From the NCBI GenBank assembly GCA_013398015.1, contig VZRR01002165.1, positions 62,001 through 126,000 on the forward strand: a stretch of 64,000 nucleotides of DNA, written 5' to 3'. Positions 51,270 through 62,800 of the stretch are shown one piece after another. The notes under the pieces were generated by a model, which saw only the letters and a program-made list of their open reading frames with translations, did no database searches and was not told where the DNA came from. The position numbers were made by a program, and so were the translations under genes. The DNA is from Oreocharis arfaki. Taxonomy: Eukaryota; Chordata; Aves; Passeriformes; Paramythiidae. Positions within the stretch are counted from its first letter, which is position 1. Each line of letters begins with the position of its first letter.

Positions 51270-54176
51270 CTTGGCTTAAGGGCCTGAGTGCTCACATCAC
51301 CTAATTTGATGCTCTTACAGTTTGACACTAATAGGCTGCTCTTACAAGGAGCATGCGAAGCACAAAGTGAAAAAACCTCACTTTGTTAAGAATTGCAACA
51401 TATAAATGAATGAACAGCCTGGGTGAAATTTAGGTCCCACTCTTTCCCCTTGTCTTCAAGAAAGGCATTATTCCACCTGCCTTATTCTTGTAGTTTCCCA
51501 TCAAGCTTATCAAAGGAAAGAAATTAGCAACCCGAATAAAGCACCCTTCCATTTCCACGTTCCAGAGAGAGCTGAGATCAAGAAAACAATAACAAACTCT
51601 TAAGGGAAAAGTCATATTTCTCATTTTATTATGCAGGTTTCTCAGGCTTTGGTGGTAGAGTAGGAAGTGTCTGCTCTTTCGCTGTCTTTTGTTTTATTCT
51701 CTACCCTGAGGAAAAATAAGGAAAATCTGGAAACCTGTGGAGTTTCAGAGGGACAAAAAATGATGTTTTGTGAAACACTTTGAATGAGTAATGACAGAAT
51801 CCTCAATGTTGAAAATTATATTACTGCTACATTTCAGTTCTTTTAGATGCAGTCTAAAATTAATTAGGATTCCAAATTATGTTATTTTTATTTCAAATTT
51901 ATATCAGTATACAGGTCCAACGCCTATATTCTATGTATTTCTATATCCCTTGGAGCTATGTTTCAATGAATATGTAGAATGCTGCATTCATTTTCCACTT
52001 TTTACCTCTATAAAACATATGTTTCCTCTGCATCTACATTAAAGTGCTGTGGTTTTTACAGGGGGTAGGCCTCAGAAGCTGTATGTAAATACCTTTCTGG
52101 TAAAAAGTCAATGATATTGATGTTTTGTACTTCTACTGTGTTAGTTTTTCCCACTTTAGAAATGTTTACAGGCAAACAGTAAATGTAAATACCTTAATAT
52201 GCAGAGCAGCTCTGTCTCAAATATTGCCTGTATTTGTCATTATTCTAATATAAACAACATACAGGGATTTATTACACAGACCTGCCCGCTAGTATTTTCT
52301 GTTTCATAAATAAATTATGCATAATACATTTTTCACCCTTGGAAAGGTAATTAAATAATACTTTCAAATAAGAAAATAACTAATGTAGATATAATTATAA
52401 TTCAGTTTCCTTTCTCTTAATCAAATAGGATTGGTGATTTTGCATTTTTCATTGTGTTTTTTTTTTTCCTAGACTTCCAAACTTTCCATTAACTTTACAT
52501 CTCTGCAGATAAATACTTTATTGTGTCTATGTAAGGAATGCCACACCTACATGTAATTAGCAGTAGTACAAGAATTTCTTGAGCAGTTTATTTGAATGTC
52601 CTGCTTTTGCATTGTGGAAAATGTGAGAAAATGTGTGAAACCCTCTTTCGCGGGCTCTGAGAGCTGTGCCGAAGGCTTCAGGACCAACTTTGCTATCTTT
52701 TCACCTTTACTTTTCTTAATAGATCACTCTTGGCAAAGCAGCTATTATGGAACTTATTTTTTCACTGCTCCATATTTTATATTCTAATTCTCCGTATTGG
52801 CTGGAGTGTAATAACTGTGTGCTTGATTTCCCTCTCTCTTTCTATCTCTCCCACCTCTGTTGCCTTATTGTGCCTCTCTTATTGATGCCTTTTATTTTTC
52901 CATTGAATCTCCAAAATTATGAATAAGGCTCTAGAATGTCTCTTTTCAGTCTTCTCCAAGCACAAAAAAAAAAACCCAAATCAAAACAAGGGAGCCTAAA
53001 CTTTATGTTTGCTCTTACCCAATGCTTTTATTTAGCAGGGGACTTAAACTGGTGACAGAACCTGTAGCTGCCCCAACCTCCATCTCTAACATTCAGACTG
53101 AAAATTAGCATTTGTTTTCTTGCTTTTTAATAATGTCACTTGCCTGAACAGAAATCTTCTGCATCAGGATGTATCCCCCTATCTCTGTGTCAAATAACCT
53201 ATTGCCACTAGAATAAATGATGGGCTGAGCTCGACACCAGCACAGAATACCCTTTTGTGGCAGCACTTCACTGCGGCAGATTTCTGGGCCTGAATGTGCT
53301 TCTGCCTCACGTCTCAACCCTGAGTTAGAGTTGACAGAGTTAGTTTTGTGCTGACCTAGTTCACATAGAGATTAGTGAAAGGAAAATTGATCAAAAGGCA
53401 AGCAGAGAATATTATAGTTAGGATCCATGAGAGAAGGTCCCAGATTTTATTGATTTCACCCCTTCTCTGCTAAAGCCAGCTCGATTCAGGCACACCAAGG
53501 GTAGGTTTAGGTTAGCCTTAGCCTCCTAAACAGTATCTGACTACTCAAAGCTGGCCACCAAGCTACGCCTTGGGGAGGGGTATGGAGATGAAGAAGAGTT
53601 GTTAGTTTGCAGATGTCCCTATTCCAGGTGGTTTTTGATAAATGAGATTAACCTCCTCCTGCAAAGTGGTGGTGAGCAATGTCCTGGAGCTCTGGAGCTC
53701 TGATTTTGGCAATGTTTTTGGCAGAATTAACACCTACTGGGCACTACCATTCTTGGAGTGGAATGGTGGGACGGGTGCTGTGTCTCTTTTCACCTGCCAC
53801 TCTGTCATGTAAACAGCTTTCATCTCTAGTTTAACTAAATACTTTGGAGATGCAGCACTGACAAACAAGGCATTATTTCCAGGGTAGAAACTTTCCCCCA
53901 TGCGTTAGGGTAGTTACCTGGGATTGTTCAGATTTTGCCTACTCTTAGTGCTTAGTTATCTGTAAAAGTCCTTGCAGTTTGTGTAGCCCCTTAGAAAATA
54001 CTGAAACTAATTCCAGATTAAAGCACTGTTCAGTAGAAAATTATGTGAGAGAACTGAGACACTTTAAGAAATCATTCATGTTTAAAAAATCTTACTGAAA
54101 AGAAAAATAATTGAACTGAGACCAGTGATGGGCACTTTCCCTTTCCCACTAACCAATGCCGGAAAAAAAAAAATCT

Positions 54177-54235
54177 GCATTCTTCCCTCAGCTGGAGACT
54201 GATTCTTGTTGCAACTGTGTTTCATCACTGCTGCT
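54177..54235 (+). repeat. Diverged copy A of a 59-bp repeat (LTR-end-like)
   Basis: This 59-bp stretch aligns without gaps to 55335-55393 with about 48 identical positions. Nearly all differences are transitions, the usual decay pattern of old transposable-element copies. The shared core is TTGCAACTGTGTTT. Flanks are not clearly similar. Confidence 0.6.
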
Positions 54236-55059
54236 TCTGTAGTGGATTTGTACTGAATGAGTTCAGCTCCACAACAGCAATGTGGGAAATAGTAAAGGCA
54301 CGTATTTTTTTTAAGGCAACATAAACAGAACTTAAACCAGTATGGGCCTGGTTTAATTTTCAGCCCTATGTTTGCTTTGGAAGAATAAAGGGGAAGTAGA
54401 GGAGAGAAATATTTTTCTGTGAGAGGTAATTGCCGGAGGAGCAGATAGTGCTTGTTTCACAATCTAACCTTTTGGACGTTACTCAAAGCCTGCAACACTC
54501 TTTGGAAATATTTTGGAAATACTCCAGAGGTCTGAAGTAACCTGGCCCTTCACAGCCCCCAGTCCTGCACCTGTAAAGTAATAAAAGGAAGGCCAACAGA
54601 GTCACAGGAGGCTGCCTGGGGAGCCAGTGCTTGGCTGGTTTTGTACAAGCATTTGCTTTTTAAGGGCTTGCACTCCAGAACCTGGGGAAAGGAACTGGGA
54701 GTTTGATTTGTTTGACAGCATTTCCAGTGTGTCCATCTCTATAATTCAACTCGATGTCTCAATCTGAACACATTTTTTTTATTCTTGGTGATTGGGACTA
54801 AGCTGTCACCCAAAGTGCCTGCTAGGAATTTCCTAATTAACATGCTAATCAAAATTTGCCTCAAGGTGTTGCTTAGAATCATTAGCAATACAAAGAAATA
54901 GCTAACAGACACGTGTGGCAGGACTTGAAGAAAAGAATGTGCCCAGAGAATACTGTTTGCTTGTACCAAAACCATCAAGAAACTGCAAATAACAAATTAA
55001 TTAAACTGGGTTATAGTGAGTCACGAGGCCACATGAAGTGTCCGGTCTTAATTAGTTAA

Positions 55060-55334
55060 TATTGGATTGTGCTTTGAGGCAGGAGAGCGGTAAGGCTCTG
55101 GCGAGAGCCCTGGGAGAGTGCCTTAGATAGGGGAGAAGTTTTGGAAACTGCCTTGTGAGAAAGGAAAACAACTTTGAGTGGTGGGACTCTGCAAGGCTCT
55201 GGTTTGCGCTGCCTGCAGAGAGCGCGGGCTCTGAGAGCTGCAGCTGAGCTGCTCCCTGTATTTATGTGAGCCAGATCGTCCAAGGTCGATGTCCTCATCA
55301 GCCTCCCCGTAGCATAACGTGGATAAATAAATGA
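55060..55334 (+). mobile_element. LTR-like block upstream of repeat copy B
   Basis: A GC-richer block ends in GATAAATAAATG (a polyadenylation-like signal) just before the repeat unit shared with 54177. This order, U3/R-like sequence then signal then a T-rich unit, is reminiscent of a retroviral LTR 3' half. I cannot match it to a named family or find clean TG...CA ends, so the call is tentative. Minus-strand frames across it (80 codons at 55056-55298) are not recognisable proteins. Confidence 0.3.
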
Positions 55335-55393
55335 GCATTTCTCACTCAGCTAGAGACTAGTCTTTATTGCAACTGTGTTTTATCGCTGCTGCT
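55335..55393 (+). repeat. Diverged copy B of the 59-bp repeat
   Basis: It pairs with 54177-54235, 1158 bp away in the same orientation. It contains TTTATTGCAACTGTGTTTTA and follows an AATAAA-like signal, consistent with an R/U5-like LTR segment. Confidence 0.6.
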
Positions 55394-57005
55394 GTCAGGT
55401 CCCTCCAGGCAGGGCTGCACACCAAGGCTTTTCACACTGGGTGTCAGTTCTGTGTTTAAACACTGCACTGTCAGGTTACTGCAGGGGAAAAAGGATTTCT
55501 TCTGGAGGAGGCCAAAGGACCCACAGCTCAAAAATCAGGATCCTCTACTGTGTCATGAGATATTACCTAACAACAGGGCTCTGGAATGAGCCAGCTCCAC
55601 AGATGGGAAGAGGCAGGAAACCAGAGGCACTGGCACTTCCTTCCGTGGAGGTACAAAATGTTTGTAATGTCTTCCACATGTTAGCATAAGAGGCACCTTA
55701 GAAACGTGAGTGATAAATGGCAGCACCACAAATTATTTCTATTATAAGGAAAAGCCTTTGCAGGCAATAATTCTGGCACCTGTATCTATTAGCAACAGAT
55801 TAGTGGGTAGCTTCAAAACAGGACAGGGTGGCATAATAAGGTTAATGATCTCACCATGCACCTAAATACATTCATCTGGGGGGAATTTATATTGCTGATT
55901 GACTTGATGAGAAATCCTTTGGTCAGTCACTGAGGGCTTATGGGGAGTATGGCTTTCTTCTTGGTTACCTGGGAAAGAATTACGGCTTAATCTTGAGTTT
56001 AGCTTGATCTGAGTTACAACAACAGAAATCGGGAGGTGTAGGGTGTCTCTTAGAGAAGGCAGTCAGCTGCCACTTAGGGTTTAAGGCTAAATTTACTCTC
56101 AGTTTTGTACATTGTAAATCTGACAACACTGTTAGTGTTGTTGTGGTAATATGCTGGACTGCAAGGGTTTGTTATGAGTACTAGTTTGTGTTTTAAAAAA
56201 ATGGTTTGGAATGAAAACTTTTTTAAATATGAAGAAATCTCTTAAAATTAAGCTGTTTGACCCATATTATTTAAGTTATAAAATCTGACTTGCTAGTCAA
56301 CCATTATGCTTGTGTAATTTTCTGAGATTTTGGTGCATATTCAGTGACCAGTAAACATGTGTGGACATTAACAGACGTTTATATTTTCTCATTGTTAGGG
56401 CCCATTCCGGTTTAAGTAGAATATGACAATCTTTTAGATAAGATCCTGTGCATTAGAGTATTTATGTGGTTTTCTTTGCTGTGCAGCTTGTTTCTCATAT
56501 CGCCAGGAGGTGACAGGCTGCAGCAATCAGTGCTCACAAGGGGACTGTGCGCAGCCTTGGGAACACAATTGCTCTGTTCTGGGCCTGTGCTTAACTGCTC
56601 TTCAGTGCAACAGCAGGGGTTTATATTTTGATGATTTGCCTAAGAAATGTAAAAATGAAGTTACAAACTCAATGTCTGTGAAACTGTGGGGTCGTTAAAG
56701 GTTTCTGGCAAATTATAACTGTTTGTTGGGAAAGAAGTGGTACTGACACAAACTCGTTTTACAAGCCTGTGTTTGAGTAACAGTGTGTCACCAAGGTCAT
56801 GGGCATTTTGCCTTATCAGATCATTTTTAGGGAAATAAACAATAATGGCTGTAAATTGCATGTGTGTAGATGGGGGGGAGGAGAAGGTGGGCAGCTATGG
56901 AAGAAATTATTTTGTGTCCTGTGGCCTGTCTTTGCTTGTCAACATTGGCAAGTCTTTAATCAAAGTTTCATCATTCACAGAAGATCAACAGCTTTAGTAC
57001 TTTTG
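55394..57005. other. Non-coding DNA, no feature recognised
   Basis: No gene, repeat family or RNA is recognised. A weak CTCF-like word (GCCAGGAGGTGACAG near 56501) has two mismatches and is not called. Confidence 0.5.
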
Positions 57006-57038
57006 ATTCAGTTGTCCTTGCATCTGGGACAACTGAAT
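57006..57038. repeat. Perfect 12-bp stem with 9-nt loop
   Basis: ATTCAGTTGTCC at 57006-57017 pairs perfectly with 57027-57038 around the loop TTGCATCTG. After a bulge, TTTG at 57002-57005 could also pair with CAAA at 57043-57046. The stem is shorter than a typical microRNA precursor (about 22 bp per arm) and matches no microRNA I know. It could also be a palindromic protein-binding site or chance. Confidence 0.5.
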
Positions 57039-58129
57039 GTCTCAAACCAAGGCTGGTTCAAATCAGGATCAACTAAAGTTCTGTGGTTGCACAAAACAGT
57101 GAAAGGAATTTGATGTGATTGAAGTGGGATTACAGAATATGGAAATATCATCTGATTAGGAGCATGAATAAATAGTTTGAAATTGTTTTTATCTTTAATA
57201 AATACAAACACAGAAAAATTACTTGCAGCCAACTATGTTGCAAAGTAAATAATTTACCTGTTGGCAGGTTACTGGCCTTATAAGCTTCCTGGCCTAGGTT
57301 CATTGTTGGGTGTTTTTTTGTGTGTTTTGCTATAAATTCCATTATATATGCTAAAACATGAAAACTGCTTTTTACTGCATTTAAAATTACTTTCAGAATT
57401 ATCTTGATATTTGGAAGTTCTTTTGTTTCTACTTGCGATATTTGGGTTACTTTACAAACCCCCAATACTTTGGATAAATGAGTATTTTTCTCTTAATATT
57501 GCTTTCTGTATATGACTATAAAACTTTAGGTAACTTTACTAAAAAATACAATATTTTAATATATTCCCTGACTGGAAAATTATAATTATTTCATGTTTAA
57601 TACAGGATATTTGAATATGATTTGTCTTTCATTTAAATATTGCTATTTGAGGGATCTCATTTTTATTCAAGATCTTTGAAATTTTCCAGACATGATTCAA
57701 CCAAATGTATTTTGTCATATTCTTCCAGTGTCTGCCTAGTTTCATTACTTTGCAAAATAGATATTGCAGAGTAGCTTTTCTTTTCAGCAGAAGTAATCTG
57801 TGAATTATTTGTGAACAGGAGAGAACTTTCTCAAAACTACTCCAGTATTTAAGATGATATCTCTTGCTGTTCACATAGAAAGAAATATAGTTCCATAAAA
57901 TCAGGACTATTGCAGGAATCTCCATACTAAGCAGGAAAACGGAAAGTATGGCTTATTCGTGGGTATTATTTCAACTTTAGTGCATCTAACCAAACAGTAA
58001 TCTTCCCTAAATTACAGCCAAGCCGTCTGTCCAGCACCACTGGGTGAAATTACTTACGTCTACCAAGGTCGTTACCTCTTCCTGTTATCTTAGGTGGCGT
58101 TGACAACCGTGTGTTAGTTCCTTTCCCTA
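57039..58129. other. AT-rich non-coding DNA
   Basis: Strongly AT-rich. Minus-strand frames at 57148-57465 and 57629-57925 are Ile/Lys/Phe-rich by composition and show no motif. If the open frame at 58234-58667 is a real terminal exon, its transcript would end inside this stretch. Confidence 0.45.
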
Positions 58130-58135
58130 TTTATT
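58130..58135 (-). terminator. AATAAA polyadenylation-signal match on the minus strand
   Basis: TTTATT on the plus strand gives AATAAA on the minus strand, about 100 bp after the stop codon of the open frame at 58234-58667. The hexamer is common in AT-rich DNA, so it only supports that candidate weakly. Confidence 0.2.
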
Positions 58136-58233
58136 GAGTTTTCACCTTGTAAAAAAAATGTAATGCCAGCATGCTTGCCCTGACTGGATACATTTATATG
58201 CGTGTGTTTTTATGCTCCAGGTGACTAGGACTG

Positions 58234-58667
58234 CTAAAACATTATTTCTCCAGTAAATCTTGAAAACCCAAATTGAGAAGGGTGTATTGCCACTCTGAGA
58301 CCTCCATCACTGTTAGGCTTTCCTTGTTGACTGGAACTGCTCAGACCTGCACTATTTTGTGTCTCTATTTTAACATCACTTGCACTAACAGAGGGTTGGA
58401 AGATCACTGGCAGCCTATTTGTTATTTCCTTTCCCAAAGACTGCTGGCCCAGCTGTGTTTTTCGCTTGTATGCTTGGTTACAATAATACATGAACTGCAA
58501 AAGATTGCCTAATATCCCAAGTGCATAAATTAAAACACCAACACACGACACACCAAACCTTATCTGCAGTTGTTCAAAATACATCATTGTTGTATTGTGT
58601 GAGCTCATTTTAAGCTCAGTTGCTGCCGGTTTACCTCCCAAATATGATGCACTGGATATTATATTTT
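58234..58667 (-). CDS. Candidate terminal exon, single-pass membrane-like peptide
   Basis: On the minus strand, a pyrimidine-rich tract (CTCTCTCCCCACCC region) and CTGCAG at 58673-58668 form a good 3' splice site. From 58667 the frame stays open for about 143 codons to a TAG at 58236-58234. Counting from the non-ATG codon at 58641, there is an NTT glycosylation sequon at residue 16, a hydrophobic segment at about 30-53 (GVLIYALGILGNLL at its core), a basic YKRK after it, and a Ser/Gln-rich hydrophilic tail. That layout suits a membrane protein with the N-terminus outside. An AATAAA follows about 100 bp later. I recognise no family, and no upstream partner exon is established. A frame of this length can occur by chance in 64 kb. 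Confidence 0.22.
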
Positions 58668-59199
58668 CTGCAGTTAAGTGAAAGATCCAAAATCACATGC
58701 ACAGGGTGGGGAGAGAGGACTAATATTTCTGTATTTCGCAATCTTGATTGATACCAAAGATTCATTGCACTTCATAAAAAATTTAAAAGTCCATCATACT
58801 TTACCTATTTACATTGCTCATTGTCTTGCTTCTTTTTAAATTTGCAGTTCTAGCAAGTGCCAAGTGAGGGTATTGCATCTGTAGTTAATATGAATAATTA
58901 CTGAACTGCCAAAAGTGATCTTGGAATCTCTACGAATGAGCTACGAGAGTTGATAATCCTCTTCTGTTTTAATTAATTACAGAGAAATAATCTGTTAGTC
59001 TCCTCAATTGTTTTCAAAGAAAAAAAAAAGGCAACAGGGTCTAATTTCAGTTAAATCTTAAAATGTCAAAACCACCCCCAAACAAAAAAAACGACTTGAA
59101 AAATACTCTTGATGTAAGTATTTTCAGTATTTAATATTTGCCTACAAACCAGAAGCTTAATCTAAATACACTATGCAGCTTTAAAACATAATTTGCAGC
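58668..59199. other. AT-rich non-coding DNA between two minus-strand candidates
   Basis: It contains the pyrimidine-rich tract preceding the candidate exon at 58234-58667 (as read on the minus strand) and otherwise AT-rich sequence. The part at 58880-58990 is non-repetitive with TTAATTAATTA homeodomain words and looks enhancer-like. No gene is seen. Confidence 0.4.
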
Positions 59200-59409
59200 T
59201 TAATTGCTTTGTGTCTGAGTTCCTTTGGGGAATCTATAGTGTTTTAGGGTGACTGTTGAGAGACTTGTGCTGCAAGGTGCTCCTCTCTCCCTCAACTCCC
59301 CAGGGCCATCAGCCCTTTTTGTTGTTGTCTCCTGCTCATCTTGGAAATGCTCTGTTGAAGCTGCTGCATTGTTAATGAAAACTCGCTGTGTGGTGCCCAA
59401 GATACTCTC
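59200..59409 (-). CDS. Candidate minus-strand exon, 69 codons, unrecognised
   Basis: TTTCCTTTTTCAAAG is a good acceptor-like sequence on the minus strand, and the frame is open in phase 0 from 59409 to a TAA at 59202-59200. The peptide is hydrophilic and Thr/Glu-rich (a FQDEQETTTKR part, then TLKHYRFPKGTQTQ), with no cysteine pattern or domain I know. It has the same strand as the candidate at 58234-58667 and would be an alternative terminal exon, since it ends in a stop. Chance is the leading alternative. Confidence 0.13.
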   Translation of the reverse strand, partial: ESILGTTQRVFINNAAASTEHFQDEQETTTKRADGPGELRERGAPCSTSLSTVTLKHYRFPKGTQTQSN

Positions 59410-59559
59410 CTTTGAAAAAGGAAATTAAATTTTAAAAGCTTAATTAAGATAATGCTGAAGATCTGGTTTACCTACAAACAAATGGTATCAGAGTTAAGGG
59501 AATGAATGTTGCTGTGCCAAAGTGATTCCAAGACAGGCATCTTTCAGCTGGTCTGGTGC
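59410..59559. other. AT-rich non-coding DNA
   Basis: Nothing recognised. Confidence 0.5.
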
Positions 59560-59830
59560 TGGTTTATTTGAAAGCAATTGTGTAGCTTTCTTAATTATTC
59601 CTCATCACTAGTGAGGTAGCAGATAATTTAATTTGTGATATTGCTGACAGAGAGGCTTCCTCATTACCATCAAGTTAATTTGTGCTATTAAATGTGTCTG
59701 TTACCTTCCCACTCAAATTATGAGCCATTGTGGGAGGTGTCCTGTTGCAGAGCAGCTCATTCCATGAACACTTGCTAATTAGAGAACTACAGTGCAGCCT
59801 GTGATTAAAGCATTTAAATTTTGGAGAGTT
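59560..59830. promoter_or_regulatory. Enhancer-like non-repetitive stretch
   Basis: The sequence is complex, free of simple repeats and rich in homeodomain-type words (TTAATT, CTAATTAG, TTAAATG) next to other distinct motifs. This texture is typical of vertebrate conserved non-coding elements. It is called on texture alone; conservation has not been tested. Confidence 0.25.
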
Positions 59831-62800
59831 CTGAGGACCTGGTATGAATTAAGAGACTGCTGAGTGAACTTCACTTATGGGATTTTTGATTAGTAGCCAC
59901 AGTTCCACCAGGACTTGTGTTGGGATGTGGTCTGGCATGTACGCACTGGTATGACAGTGGGTTGTTTATGAAGTGAATCCTGTCTGGTGTCGTATCAGGA
60001 GACATTTCATTTTAGACTTATGAAAAGAAATTCAGGTCTTGCTCTAGGCATTCATCTTCAACTTCCCAACAGATGAATGTCTCAGTCTAAGAAGTCAATT
60101 AAGCTTCATGACAGTTCCATTGGTTCTTCACCTGTTGATTACGAAAATAGAGCTGTCTGACAGCTACCTGAAAAATCTCCTGTATTCTGAGGGACTGAAG
60201 AGCCCAAACTCCTTTTACTCATTAAAATAACATAGAAAATATATAGATTATTTTCTTTTTTTTTTGAGATAGTGTTCAAATACAAACTCTATATTTCACC
60301 TTTAAAATACTGGTTTGTAATAAAAGTATTGTTTGCCCTGTTCTTACAGGGTAGCTAAGTGCTGGTAAATAGCATTAAAAGGTGGGACAAACTAAATTTT
60401 GTCACACCCACTAACCCAAGAACCAAAAATAAAAGTAAAATGCATATGATTATAATGAAGGGTGTAGCATTTGGGTGAATGGATGTTCAGGTTTTGTTAA
60501 CTGCCAGACTGGAACAAAATCCGTAATTATGACCTCTTCTTTTTCTGTCCAAAAGACTTTCAAGTGTAATTTTACAGAACAGAAGAAAACAAAAGTGGAT
60601 TGGGGGGAAAAGGAGGATAGCACAAAGAAGCAGCTTTTGCCTTTCATCACTGTACTCTGTGCTGAATTTAAGCACAGAAATATTTAGGGCTTCATTCTCT
60701 GCTTGCCAAGGCTTGTGGTCCTTGTCTTTAAGCCTTTCCATCTGATCTCTGTTTCAACACACCGTTTAAGAGGAGTTAGTCATAAAACAGCTCCCTGAAA
60801 TAGAAGTAGTGGTGGGTAGGGATAGTTGAGCCTACTACAGCAAGAAAGGAAAAACTTATGTTAAAAATATGCAAGATGCAAGCCATTTTTGTGCCACCTC
60901 TGAGATCTGTGAACAGACCTGTCTTCGTGGAAGCAGATGCAGCACTGGGAAGCTGAGTGGGAAAGCCTCTGTAGGGCTCCTGAGCACATTGTTACACATT
61001 ACACATCTCATCTGTGCTGGTGTCACTCAGACAGCGAGGTTCCTTGAGGGAATATGTCAGAGTGACATTCAGTGACAACACCTGGAAGTACAGCTTGTTA
61101 TTAATGGTAGGCAAATCTCACAGGGCTGCCTCCTTTCCCTGCCTTTTCTCAGCCAAGTGATGCAGGAATCCTCTCTGAAAGTGGTCACAAATAGGAGTCT
61201 AAGTCTTCTTACGCTGAGAAACGTTCCATGTCAATGTGTCTTAGCCAGATAAACAGTATCAAGAGGAACTGACTTTAACATGAGGGAATACTGCAGCCTC
61301 TTGCAGGAAATCGATGCAGGTTCTGAAGTTTCTACTCACAAATGCCCCATGTTCACTGAACACTACTCTGCTCCATTGGACATATCCCTTTCTGTGGGGA
61401 AAGCCAAGGTTCCAGACCCTATTAAGCTTTAAGCCTCTAGTGAAATTAGATTTCCCCCAAAAAATCAACATTTTCCCTTGCTTGCTTTCTTTTCTTTAGG
61501 CTAAATTTAAAGTCACAACTCATTTTTCTGTCTCTCAATCACTCTTCTGGAGTCAAAACAATCTCTCACTTGTAAATGCTTGGCTCTAACAGAATACAGC
61601 AGATGTGTTCCCTGATTAAAATATCTCCAAATTTGTCCCTTTAGGTGCAGGAGCACACAGAGCGACACGAAACATCCAATGCTGGTGCTCAAGGGCAAGA
61701 AAAGTGAGCTGTGAGTCACTGTTCATGATTGTCTGAGTCTGTGCATGGATGGCAGGCAGTGGATGTGGGGAGAGAACAGTTTGCACGTCCCAGCAGTGCC
61801 TCAAGCAGGAAGATTTATCTCCGTGTGCACGAGCACTTGCACACACACACAGAATTTTCTGCAGGTTCTCTATAGCAACCTGGCTTTCAGTGGTGCTCAC
61901 TTCCAGAACAGCCTTTAACTCAAGGTGCCTGTAATCAGATCTCTGTTAGAGTCTCTGATTCTGCTTCCAGCAGCTGCTGCACAGATGTGCCCCTGTCCCT
62001 GGACAGCTGGGTGTGGTGGGTCCCACCCAGGCACTCCTTCAGCACCTCCGCTTGCTCTTCCCTTGCTGTAGCTTTGGCCTGGAGATGCTTTCAGGGACAG
62101 TCACCTTCTGTCTTGGGGGATTTAAGCACAAAGGAGTCAGATTTTTGCTTGCTCAGGCTTTGTGAGTGATGGGTCTTGGTAATTCCCTCCACCCCCTCTG
62201 CAGGCAAATCCCTTATGGCAAACAGGCACGATTTTTTTCAAAGCAATGAGATAGCACACTCTCTTGAACTTGTGCTTGCAAAATACTATTGGTATTTTTG
62301 TTTGTTTGTAAGTTTTGGGGGCTAGGGAAGAATTTCTCATGCAAGTTAGACTGACAAGAGGCTCTGTGGACTCTTTCACCTTAGGTTAATTAATTGGGGA
62401 CTCTGGGTTGGGTTAAAGCACGGTGTGCCTGCCTGTGATTTATTTCCAGCTCTTGGCTGGTATGACATCAAGCTGAGGGTCAGAAAATGACCACTTCCAC
62501 AAGTGTAGGTCCTTTATCCTCTTTAGCTTCCTAAATAAGAAAAAGAAACCTGAGGTTCTCACACCCACAGCTTTCAGGACATGCATATTCCCCTTTTCAA
62601 GGAAGGTTTCAGTGGGTAAGAGCAGCCAGCCTGGACAGTTTGGTATTTGGTAAACATCATGCAAAACAGGGTTTTAGCTATCTCACTCAAAAAAGTTGTA
62701 CTTTCATGCTGAAGTGTATCCATTTGTCTAATTCTCTTCAATCCGTTCTTCTCTATGCATTACTCAATTATTTGTAAACATTCCAATTTACCTTTAAAAG

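Larger units (their letters stand above)
48931..54176. other. AT-rich non-coding DNA with homopolymers
   Basis: No gene is recognised. A G/T-rich tract lies at 49851-49895, a 16-A run at 51254-51269, an 11-T run at 52457-52467 and A runs at 52964-52974 and 54163-54173. Frames remain short. Confidence 0.5.

Noticed and set aside
56499..56516. CTCF-like word GCCAGGAGGTGACAG
   Set aside because: Two mismatches at constrained core positions make it weak compared with the other candidates.
57050..57070. GGTTCAAATC resembles a tRNA T-loop
   Set aside because: No acceptor stem, D-arm or anticodon arm can be placed around it, and no A box is found at the right distance.
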